DNA of 64,000 bases from Onchocerca volvulus (Eukaryota; Nematoda; Chromadorea; Rhabditida; Onchocercidae): positions 21,896,824 through 21,960,823 of the forward strand of contig HG738138.1 of NCBI GenBank assembly GCA_000499405.2, written 5' to 3'. Under the pieces are notes generated by a model. The model saw only the letters and a program-made list of their open reading frames with translations, searched no databases and had not been told where the DNA came from. The position numbers and the translations under genes were made by a program. Below are positions 12,801 through 23,408 of this stretch, piece after piece. How positions within the stretch are numbered: position 1 is the stretch's first letter; each line of letters starts with the position of its first letter.

Positions 12801-15100
12801 TAATTTCATGGTCACTGAAGGAAGCAATAATTACAGGAACTGAACCAGTTCCCATAATTTTCGTTTAATTTCGTTAACTGCACGACTGGAGAGTTATATT
12901 TGGGAATAATGCTGTCTGCTTGGTTTTCTCGAATATATCAGTTTTTTTATGTATCTTTTTGGGAAATTTTTCATAATTTCCATGATTACTGAATTGAGCT
13001 TTTTTTGAGCTTAGAGAATATTGATGTTAATCTGCAAGATCTTTGAGCACATTATAAAATTTCTTTCGCCTCCCATATCTTCAATTTTTGCAACAATATG
13101 TTGATTGGAAACAATAAGGAATAACTATCGCTTCCTCCGGGAATATCATGTGATCAGATTCATAAACATCAATTATCACAGCATCATTTACCTGCTGATG
13201 TCATAATTCCTCATTAAAGCATCTACGAAAATTTTTTCATTCGTGTTGATTCAGCTTCAGTTGTTAGTGATAATACAACTTCGACTAAATTATGCTAGAA
13301 TCATTAACCAATGATTAGGTAATTAACTTTAGTATAGCTGAGTATCCATGCTTGATCTCGACTCGGTTGATACTTGTTTTAAATTTATTAGAATTTTATA
13401 ACTCGGTCTCATAAAAGTTTTCAATTCTGTAAATTAATTCTTTCACATACTCTGAAATTTTTAAATAAAAAAAGTCAATATTCTTCTATTGTTGCTAAAA
13501 TGCAGGGAACAATTTTTAGTAATGAAATAATTTTTAAAAAAAAATTTTTTTTAATTTTCAAGAAAATAATTTTAGAATTTTTTCATTGTTTTCTTCTTGA
13601 TTTCTTATATTTATCTTTTTGCAAAAATATGAAATGATGTACCACCACCATCAGAAATAATTATTCGCTATAATATTTATTAAGTAGAAGTAATAAGCTG
13701 GTCATGCTCTCGTCTATTTCTGCTCCATATTTTCCCGTCCAAAAATAGCTCCCATTTTCTCTCCTACTTTATTAAATGAAATTGGATATCATGATAGCCC
13801 TTTCTCATTTCTTTTCCATTTTTATAATAAACACTAATTATCAGCTATTATCCTTGTATCTGATGATTCCTAAAATTAAATTTGTATGAAATAATCGTGT
13901 CTTAGAAATCATTGCGAATGAAAAACACAGCTTGGCTTTTGAATCTATCCTGATTATGCATTCATTGTTGCCGAAATAATTCACTGACATATAAGTGACA
14001 TATTAGAAGGTTTAATTCGCAGCTATGAAAGAAGAATAAGTCCTTTTTAATCTTAAATAAAGCTTTCTCATATCCATCGAATATACCTTATTTTTCACCG
14101 TGCTGCTCAACTTCTGTTCCATTTTAGGCTTCCGCTCGAAACGAAAGCTTTTTTGTTGCAGTGTATCATAGAATGAAATGTATCATTCTCAGAATGGCAT
14201 AAGTGTCATTTTATTTTATGAGTAAATTATGAATTTTTTGATGACAATTATATTCAAACGATATTGCAGTAGTTTTTGTTCAAAAAAATATATTAGGATT
14301 TCAACCTTCTTTTGCAATATTATGCTAAACCTTTTTTTGAAAATTATTATTCACTAGAGAAGTTTGGGGCTTTTCCCTAACCAGAAATGTTGTAAACAAC
14401 CATTCATATAAAAACTTTATGCAGTTGAAAGATATGGACTACTTTTTTTTTTTTTTTTTCAAAGTCTCAAAGGAAGGATGATCTCTTTTCAAAGAGTGTC
14501 TCAAACAAATATTTCGGAATCTTCTCCAATTATTTAATTTTCTTTTTTATCTCTCAATATTCTGCCCTCTTCATTTCACTATATGACGGTGTTAGTGAAA
14601 AATATAATTTAAGAAACATACAGTTGATATGCGATTCCATGACAAATGTACAGTTCAAATGTTATGCTCTCAAAGAAAATTTCACAAATTTATACTTTTT
14701 TTTCTTGTAAAGAAACACAAACAAATGCAATTTGCGCTTAAAAGGATGCAATATTCCTTTTTCGAAAATTGCATTCCAAAAAATCTGTAGAAAATCCTTC
14801 AAGTGACAATCAGTGGAAATATTGCTTAAAAAATGATTTTGGAAAGATTTTGAAATTTATTATCCTAAACAAAATTAACGTACGGACAAGAATACGGTTC
14901 AGCAATGAACTGTAAATTGTGAATATGACTGCTGTTGACTAATTCCAATGAAATTTAAAGGCTTTGAAAGAGAATTTGGGAAGTATTAAGTCATAGAATG
15001 AATTTATCTGCATACAAATATATAAATGGCTTCTCCCGATTCAAAAATTTAGCTTACCATTTATTTTTTGCTTTTTCGTTCAGACTTCGTTATGTTCTGA
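9830..15100. other. Long gene-poor region
   Basis: About 5.3 kb of AT-rich sequence with no exon chain that could be built and no recognised family. The longest frames (11319-11860 and 12142-12339 on minus) are low-complexity. The region may hold regulatory sequence for the flanking genes, but nothing specific can be named. Confidence 0.5.
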
Positions 15101-15147
15101 TTAAGTCATATCAAAAAAAATTAAAAAAATAAAAAAAAAACCTAGAC

Positions 15148-15512
15148 ATGTCACAAAATTTCAGACAAGCAGATGCAAATCGAATGCTAAAAAGTACACT
15201 TTTATCAGTACTTTTTATCATTTTATTTCCGTTAGTATCAAGAAGTATTTTTGCCTCAAAATCTGCTAAACAGCATATAATTATCCAAGAAGAACTGAAA
15301 ATTTTCTGAGATCTGTGTGAGATTTGAACTAACATTCAAAAAATATCAAAATTATCGAACAGATGAAAAAGATCTGCAGCCCTGAGGCAGAAGAACATAG
15401 GAAATTTAATCAAATGGTCGGTTCTACTGAGAGGTATTTGAAAGAAATTTGCATGAAAAGAATTTCTGTTTCAAATGCAATTGAAGAAATTAGATTTATT
15501 ATTAAGCTATGA
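15148..15512 (+). CDS. Candidate small gene(s), unrecognised
   Basis: A 53-codon frame starts at ATG 15148 and has a hydrophobic core (TLLSVLFIILFPLV) after a polar N terminus, like a signal anchor; it stops at 15307-15309. Some 50 bases later a second short frame of 49 codons (ATG 15363, stop 15510-15512) is strongly charged and helical (SPEAEEHRKFNQMVG). It begins exactly after ATCGAACAG, which resembles a splice or trans-splice acceptor. I could not join the two in frame with a good donor. They may be two exons with a missed junction, two tiny genes, or chance. Confidence 0.3.
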
Positions 15513-15519
15513 TGAAATG

Positions 15520-16840
15520 AATTCAAGTTATATGCATCATTATTTTCAAACTTCTGATAAGAGGAATAAAAAAATTGGATGAACATCATTTGCAGTAAGG
15601 AAAGATGAAATTTTCAAACAAGTATGAGAAAATATTAATTGTCTCTCCGAAATTAGAAATCTCATATCGATTCAGTGCAAAATTGATGTCTTACTATTTC
15701 AAATTAATTGGAAACGAAATGAGAATTCTATAAGTTTAAATTGAAAAAATGTAGACAATAGCAAGTGCGTGTCATTCTCGTGTTTCTTCCACTTTTTTTT
15801 TTTTAAACAATTCTCTTCGTCTCTCTATTCCCAGGAGTCTTAAAAAATTGCTTCCGAGATTTGAGTCTCTTAAAAGCCTTGCTTATGTCTATCTTTCTAA
15901 GTGCCTTGAAGTTTTTATAGCCTAGATTCTACAAAAATTCGTAATCACAATGTTCCCAAGATTAAAATACTGAAATATGGGACAGTGGGAATATATAAAT
16001 CGTGCGATATTCATTGATGTCGAAGTGTATCATCTTACATTCCAATATTTAAATAAAAACTTCATCTCATTTCTATTATTTTTTTAAACTCTTCATTTTA
16101 TCACTAATTATCCATGATGCATATACATCAGTGTTCAATTTTAATAATCCTTTCATTTTTCGTTCTCACATTCACTTTATTAGTTTGAATAAGAAGTATT
16201 AGAGTTCCCGAAATTTCGAAGCTTCTTTTTTTTATTCAATCGAATTCCAGAATTTTAGAAATAACAAGGATCAGAAAGGCAATATCTAAGCAAAACCTGA
16301 GCTGCTGTTTTTAGATTTTTTGATATTTTCAATTCTTTGAAGTAAATTCGGCTTAGTTAACTCGCAATGATATTTCTGATTTCGAACCATAGTAATACAT
16401 ATTATTCGGAAATTTCGTCAAACTAAAATATTTTCGTTGACGTCAATAGCCACTCACCCATCAATCGTACGATAAATTTGAGGAAGTGATCTGTGGGTTA
16501 ATTTTGCCGTGTCATTTAAGTCAATGGAGTGTCAACATTAAAAAAGGAAACTGTATTGGATGATGCTGAAATGCTGACAGCGTTTCATAGCAAAGTTCGA
16601 CAGAATCAAGTTTAGATAGAACTTTTTTCATCAATTTAATTCGAAAATGACCTATTCTTTGAAGGAATAGTTATGAATTTATGAAAGGATTTCATGAATG
16701 ATTTACAATTTGAAATTATATAATCTGACAAATTTTAATCATTTATAGGGGATTCCGACATACTCTTCTAAATCTTCACTCAGTGCTTTTTCTGTTCAAT
16801 CTGTAGTCCGATTGCGTTATCGCTCTGATCAGTACTGAAA
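15520..16840. other. Intergenic, nothing recognised
   Basis: AT-rich sequence upstream of the neuropeptide gene with no supportable exon. It presumably includes the promoter of the gene at 16850, but no motif stood out. Confidence 0.5.
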
Positions 16841-16849
16841 TTTCTAACG

Positions 16850-18816
16850 ATGAATCTGATAATACTCAGCATTCTACTAATCGCGCTATTCCAGCAGCAG
16901 TATTTCGCTCAAATTGCACCACCCAACGATCTTTTCTATGAATTCAGTAAGTTTTCTAATTCAACAACTGAATGGTTCGTACATTTTCGAAATCGCAACA
17001 ATTCTTACATAAAAATGAAAATCTTCGAATACGCTTTAAGCGACCATTTCCAATTATTTGGAGTTGTTTCACAGCTTTTAAAAATGTATTATTTACATAT
17101 TTGGCTTCTTTTAAGGACCCTCAAATTCTTTTAAGAATTTGCCATCAGTAAATAAATTAAAATATGAGAAAAAATATAAAAAATTTGAAAAGCATACATG
17201 CAGGAAACATATTGCAATCCTAATGAATTAGTAAAGGAAAACTAAGTTGAGTTGTTTTTGAATTCAGCAATTCCAAACTGTTCAGAGTCCTAAAATTGAA
17301 GTTTGTGTTCTTTCTTCTACTGGAAAATAGATGGGAATCATTGGTTCCTGAATCATTTTCAATTTGCGCATCAAAATGTAAAACATGAATGATACACTTG
17401 TGAAGAAAAATTTAGCAACTCGTTTTGGAAAAGGAAATAATAGAAGAAGAAAATTTGAAATAAAATTTCTCCCATTTTTTAATCAAAACAAAAATTCCCA
17501 AAATCCATTCAGTATCGTTGTATCTATCCGTTTATATATATAGCATTAATTTTCAGACTAAGCTAAGAATACTTAAGAATCATTTAGTGGATTTTTCTAC
17601 GCTGGACAATTTAAGTAGAGGTAAAGTAAGATAAGAATATTGCAAAGAAGTATATAGAACATAAAAAAAGTAAATATTTGATAGTAATATTTGTTTTCAT
17701 CCAAAACTTGCAAAATTCATTTGGAAATTTGTGTATGTTAAAGATGAAAACCATAAATATAATAATGCTGACTGAGTAGAAATTAACAGTTCATGATTAT
17801 TTCAAAATCAAAATGTTATTCGTCCCTGTCTCCACTATTTCTTTTACTACGATATTTACATACTTAAAGTAGATCTCTACTAAAAATACCTGCACAAAAA
17901 TATGGGTTGGAAGTTGATTCAAAACATTTGAAAATCGAAAATTCAATCAGTAACTGTACAGTAGTTGAAGAAGTAATCACAGTCAATGAAACTGTCGATT
18001 ATAAGAAAGAATGTACAATCAGTCATTGATCAGTAAGAGATCAGTATTGTCTTAGAGATGATATTAAGTCTCATTTAACATTTGAATATAAAGCAAACTC
18101 TAATTTTCATTTTATATAATTAGGGATCATATTAATTAAAATATGCTTCATTCAGATTAAATAAGTTAAATTAGAGCGATTAAAATACACAATCCTGTAT
18201 TGTTATGCTCTATCCAATTTCAGTGAATCCATATATGAATTCATTAAGATCATCAGATGTCAACATGTTATCATCATATGCGGATGACAGGTAGTTATTA
18301 CTTTTGAACTCCAAAATTCATAATTAACTGATAAACAGAACAAGTTCTAAGGTAATTTCTTTCAAAGTGAATATCATGAATTGTTTTTTGTTAAATTCTT
18401 ATGCAATACTTATTTAAGTTGGGATTATTCTAGTCTCAAGAAATCACTTCACCACTCTTTAATAACAAAAATTTCTCTTCCTGCAATCATACTCACATGA
18501 ATGTGGTATAGAGGAACTCTAAAAACATAGGAATTAAGCGGTATTAAATGAAAAATCTGATGAAACTGATGAGATTGAAGCTCATTTGTGGTGAACCAGA
18601 AAAGACCTTAAATAAGCTGTTATTACCTTTCTTTCTCTATCTAATTTATTGAGTATAGCAAGATGATAAACACCTGAAACTAAAAGAAATACATATGTAA
18701 ATATTAATTCCTTAGTGTAAGGAAAGATTTTAAAAAATTCAAATTCGATTTAAAAATATCGTAATTTCAGATCATGGAAGCGAGCGCCAGGGCCACGTCC
18801 ATTGAGATTTGGATGA
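16850..18816 (+). CDS. flp-21: FMRFamide-like neuropeptide precursor, flp-21 type
   Basis: Three exons, 16850-16946, 18224-18290 and 18771-18816, join in phase to 69 residues. The protein starts with a signal peptide (MNLIILSILLIALFQQQYFA). A short spacer follows, and it ends in W-K-R-APGPRPLRF-G-stop. KR is a dibasic processing site and the final Gly is the amide donor, giving the single peptide APGPRPLRFamide. C. elegans flp-21 has the same plan: a small precursor with one copy of a GPRPLRFamide peptide at its extreme C terminus, which acts on the NPR-1 receptor. Only the first two residues of the peptide differ (AP for GL). The frame continues past the exon 1 donor to 17134, but that reading is intron. 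Confidence 0.88.
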
Positions 18817-18829
18817 AAACAGTTGCCCG

Positions 18830-21000
18830 TCGTACAATGTTTATTTCGTAAAAAGATACTTTTTAGAATTAGTCTTCTCCTTGTCTCTTCCCTTTACCTT
18901 TTTTGTCATACTATTGATTTTACCACTGATAATACATAATTGCATTTTATAAACACTTCTTTTTGTTAACATAATATTTGTCATTCGTCACAATAGTTCG
19001 TAATGTTTCAAATTGGACAACATGCATACTGTCATACTTGCATTAACAAAACTATATCTAATTATCAGCATCAGTATATTCATATACTTATTCAGATGTC
19101 AAAATAGTAATTCATGGAAATTTTTTTTAAAGATGTAGAAAAACTTAAAAGAGATTGCACTATAGAAAAAGGAAATAAGTAAAGGAAGTAAAGTCAAATA
19201 ATAATATATCTGCAAAAAGAAATAATTGCCAATGAGAAAATCATTAACTTCATTTGTGAACAAACATTTACTTCCTCACAAACTTTTTTAATGACATCTA
19301 AGGCTACCTTAAAATTCCTTTTTTTTTCTAAAGTTCGGTAAAAGATGATTTCGTGCTGCGATAATGTTGAATTCAAATAAATGTATAAAATGGATAATGA
19401 AAGTGTAAAATACATTAATAAAGGAAATATTAAAGAAAATTCGAACTATTGATTGACTCATTTTGCGACATCACTTGAAGTAATTTCGCGAATTCTTCGC
19501 GAACAAATTTTGTTTCTTTTCTCAGATCCCTTTTTTAAACTCAACCTTATTGTATTTTAATCGATTTCTATTATATAGATTCTAATTCTGGGTCTTGTCA
19601 TTAGTACAAATCTTAATTAATGATTGGAACAAATTTAATTTAGCAGAACAGCACAGGCTAACTTGAAGCTCATTCAACATATATTCTACAAGAACTTGGA
19701 CTGCAAGAATTTTCAAATTGTCTAAATTCAGAAATTTTGAAAATTTTTGCAGTCCAAGCTGAATTCAGAAGAGTTTGATTTCAAGAAAATTTCTCTCTAG
19801 AAAGAAAATTCCGAACAGGTTGTAAAGCTCAAAATTTTGTATTTCATTATCCATTATGTGTCAAATTGCAAATGATTTGAGAATGCTAAATTTTGTTGTA
19901 AATGGGTGAAAAATTAAGAATAATTTATAAATTGGGCCAAGTTCAATTCCAATTTCAAAAAATATTTTTTCCTCATATATCTTCACTTGCACTGTTATAG
20001 AAAGATAACGTAAAAAGTGAATCATTTCGTGCCAGAAAGTGGAAAAATATTCGTATGGGAGAATTTCCGTCACTTGCAAGAAAATTAAGTAAATTTCTCA
20101 GTAGCAGAGGAAAGAGCTCCGAAATCTTCAAGACAATGTAATTGGGCTAATTCTACTTTTTGTTGCAAATAAATGATAATCTCATTAATTCATTGTAAAC
20201 GTGCTTGGATTAGTCTCAATTTGCACTACCGCTGTGATAATTATGGAGATGCTTATTATTAGAATCTCTCCATTCATCTTCGTAATCACTGTTGCCCCTT
20301 CACTGACAGCTTGCTTCCTGACACCGTATTTATAGGCAAATTCATCGCTATCCGTGCGATGTGCGATCTTGTTCAAGCAGAATATGCTAAATCGTGATCA
20401 ACACCTGCTGTTGAGAAAAAAAATTCTGATTGATTTGTAATTTCGTTCGATTGGAAATTGTTTCTTACTACTTCATTCAGCCATAGGTATAGCAAAAAAA
20501 AAACTTTCTCTTTGATGATAGAGAATTTTTAATTTTGTGTTTGACAGTCAATTACTTACTTTTGTGATCGTGAGTTATTTTGAGCTGCGTAACCAGTCGA
20601 ATTGATTTAGATTTCTATTTTTGATCAACAAATACAGTTATAGAATCGATCACTGGTTTGAATTGCGATAAACTTTACACTAGGTTAATTAAACTTTTAT
20701 TATGAAATATGATAGCACGACAATACACCACAAATCCAATATCAATACAACCAACCAACACACGGTAACAACTCTTCACAATGAATTGTAGTCAGGACCC
20801 TTTTCTTATTTATAGAGGGAGGAACCCACTAGAATTTGATCACAATATTTAAATTATTGATTGCATATTAAGATAACAATTCAGGACAACAAAAATGATT
20901 GGATTAAACAATTGATATCTCGAAGTTTTTTGGATTTTCCGACAAGGCTTTCTTGAATTTATATGGTATTATACGCAATATCGAGCTTATTTAATAGTAA
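18830..21000. other. Intergenic, holds one strong hairpin
   Basis: No exon chain found. The hairpin at 19695-19758 is listed separately. The minus-strand frames at 19194-19415, 19861-20079 and 20185-20376 lack family resemblance or splice support. Confidence 0.5.
19695..19758. ncRNA. Candidate hairpin RNA (pre-miRNA-like) or small palindrome
   Basis: The left arm 19695-19717 (CTTGGACTGCAAGAATTTTC...) pairs with the right arm 19735-19758 (...AAATTTTTGCAGTCCAAG) over about 23 base pairs with only one G-U wobble. The loop is about 17 nt. The total length of 64 nt and the unbroken stem fit a nematode miRNA precursor or a hairpin siRNA source. It could also be a relic of an inverted-repeat element. 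I do not recognise the sequence as a known miRNA. Confidence 0.35.
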
Positions 21001-21039
21001 GGAGTAAATAAACAATCATGGTAAATATAAAAGATTCAG

Positions 21040-21300
21040 TCGTCTCCTGCTTAATTGTTGCTTGTACTGTCGTTCGTTCTTGAAATTGGACTGGAACTGA
21101 ATTGCCACTGATGTCGAAGTTGAAAAACTGGTGTTGAAAAGACCGCTTGTTGAAGATACCAATGTTGAAAGACTGCTAGCGATGAAGACCAATGTTGACG
21201 ACAGTGGTGTAGAAAGAAGTGATCTCGTCGAAGATGCTGATATAGAAAGGACTACTCGCAATGTTGAAAAACTACTCATGTTGAAAATGCCGTAATTGAC
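21040..21300. repeat. Degenerate minisatellite
   Basis: Irregular repeats built around GTTGAAAAACT / GTTGAAGATAC / GTTGAAAGACT. This periodicity explains the Ser/Thr-rich open frame on the minus strand. Related sequence in inverted sense recurs at about 22080-22170 (for example the complement of GTTGAAGACACTGATG). Confidence 0.5.
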
Positions 21301-21637
21301 GACATTATCTTGCATCCCGCAATATGTATACGATGAAAAAATCTAATTTGTATAGAAGTTTTTTGTATTAGCTAAATAAGTCACATATATATATCGAAGC
21401 ACAAATATCGATTTTCAGATTTAGTTCTTTTATTCCCTTATCCTGCGATTGCTAAGAGAGCTCATGGGGCCATGCGAAATATTGAGGTTAATTGTCAGGA
21501 AATGAGATTTACGAAGACTGAGATTTGGGAGAATTCCGGATCCTATCCCTAGTCCTCACATCCAATCTTTTGTATGACTAATGCGTGAACCTCCGCTTAC
21601 TAGCGAACCGAAGGATGATCCATATAAACAAGGGTAG

Positions 21638-21997
21638 CTTCCGGGGCAGCTATTTCTAACTGAGCAGGAGAAAACTAGTTATGAGCAAGAAGGACGAAAA
21701 CCATATTTTAGATTTAAGTTGGATAGAAATGAAATCGTTAAATGGGACGATGAAATTGAAGGCAAAATAAATATTGCAACCAGTCACATCAGTGATCCTA
21801 TAGTAAGAAGAAGTTTCTCTTGTCTTTTTTTTTACTTGGTAGATTTCTTAGATATTAAGGCAATTCGTGTGCGACCATTTGTTTTTACAATAAATGGTAT
21901 TTCAGCACGTGACGCTAAAATCTATATTTCTTTTTTCTGGATTTTAGTGTTGAGCTACTTGAATAGTAACTATAAATTCTGTTATCTAAATGCTTGA
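21638..21997 (+). CDS. Candidate exon, unrecognised
   Basis: The frame is open for about 120 codons from just after a TAG near 21632 to a stop at 21995-21997, with no early ATG. The first half looks like real protein ([19 protein letters not shown], then [16 protein letters not shown]). The second half is hydrophobic and more like chance. The local base composition just upstream (about 21450-21640) is richer in G and C than the surroundings. It may be an exon of an unseen gene or a fragment of a mobile element. Confidence 0.25.
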   Translation, partial: LPGQLFLTEQEKTSYEQEGRKPYFRFKLDRNEIVKWDDEIEGKINIATSHISDPIVRRSFSCLFFYLVDFLDIKAIRVRPFVFTINGISARDAKIYISFFWILVLSYLNSNYKFCYLNA

Positions 21998-22835
21998 CAA
22001 GTGACCTAGTTTTCAGTATAATTTTACCAATATCAGCGCCAGTAGCAACTTTAGAAGGATCAACGGAACGGTTTTTTCTGCATAGGTGTATACAAATCGA
22101 GCAGTTTTTTCAACGCCAGTTCCTGCTACATCAGTGTCTTCAACGAGACCAGTCTCTTCAGTTCAGCAGAATTGTCACTTATCCTATAGTTGAGATCGCT
22201 TTGATATTTGATTGGAACTCATTTGCCGCTGATACTGATAGGGATTGATGTGAAAAAAACTGTTTGATTTGTTCATAACAATGCAAAAAAAAAAAACCGT
22301 TCACGTTATTTTGCAGTTGAAAAAAAAAAATTTATATTAACCATGTATCAATCGTTGATTAATTTACTATTGTACAGAATGACATTGTGTATAATATCGA
22401 ATAAAGTCTATTGCTGACCTAGCAGAGTTACAACAGCAATTTCAAAAAAATCCAGTCAATTTGCAGTTTCCTTTCCCCAGCAGTATGCTCGTAACCTTTC
22501 TTAAAAACACCGTGATTATCATAATCTCAAGCAAGTCAATGGAATTTTTTACGTGGACTTTTTTCGCTGTTTCGTGATCGTAATCTAAACAATATTTTCA
22601 CATGAAATTAAAGTCTAATTTATTTTTCATTTTTTTTAAATCATCGAATCTGTTCAAAAAAAAAACCAAAAAAACTGGAAAAAAAACTCGTAAATGACAA
22701 CACATCCAAAAAATATTCTTTGAATTGCTCTGACAGCAAGTCATAACTATTCTGATTCAAAGGTATGTTGTTGTTTATAGTTTTTTTAGGCAGTTCTGGA
22801 TTTCAGCAGCGCTTGATTTGACACAGGTGACTGTG

Positions 22836-22970
22836 TGAGATTTCTCGGACAATTTTCAGTTGGGACCGAGATTTTTCGGACAATTTTCAGTGACTGAAGT
22901 GAGATTTTTCGGACAATTTTTAGTTGGAATCGAGGTTTTGATCGAGATTTTTCGGACAATTTTCAGTTGG
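22836..22970 (+). repeat. Tandem repeat, GAGATTTTTCGGACAATTTTCAGT unit
   Basis: Four imperfect copies of a unit with core GAGATTTTTCGGACAATTTT, spaced 30 to 45 bases apart with variable spacers (TTGGGACC, GACTGAAGT, TTGGAATCGAGGTTTTGATC). It lies about 440 bases upstream of the SID-family start codon. Confidence 0.75.
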
Positions 22971-23389
22971 AGACGGATGCGGAGTGATGATTTAAGCATA
23001 AGAGTTTTTCCTCTCCAAGTTTTGCATCCTTTTATGAAGGCATCAAATCAATCGACAGAAACCATTTTTATAAGAGAATGATTCCTCTCTTTCTACCTTT
23101 CTTTCTCTTCCTTCTTTTTCAATATATCGCGTCTCCGCAATACATTCAAGGTATCTTCCTATGATATAGGTGGTGGAAGATAGACGGGAGATCATGTAGT
23201 TTTGCCCCACCGAGCGAGTTATCTATCGTCACAATCAGATTGTTAAGATGTGCTGTTTAGAAGCAAAGCATTGGTCAACGATACTTGATCCGGTCCTTCC
23301 TCGCTCGTTTCGTGAAATTACATTTTACACTTATTTAGAATTTAGTTCAAGTAACTTATAAGTCTCTCAAAATCATTACGCATAGGGAC

Positions 23390-23399
23390 ACTTTTTCAG
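23390..23399 (+). promoter_or_regulatory. Probable trans-splice acceptor of the SID-family gene
   Basis: ACTTTTTCAG lies nine bases upstream of the start codon at 23409 and closely matches the nematode acceptor consensus. Confidence 0.55.
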
Positions 23400-23408
23400 A
23401 CAAGTTCA

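Noticed and set aside
16947..17134. Continuation of the neuropeptide frame to a 94-residue protein
   Set aside because: A GTAAGT donor at 16947 leads in phase to exons carrying the KR-peptide-G ending, a far better explanation.
21016..21315. 99-codon Ser/Thr-rich minus-strand frame resembling a mucin-like protein
   Set aside because: The composition comes from an irregular minisatellite and the frame has no splice partners or signal peptide.
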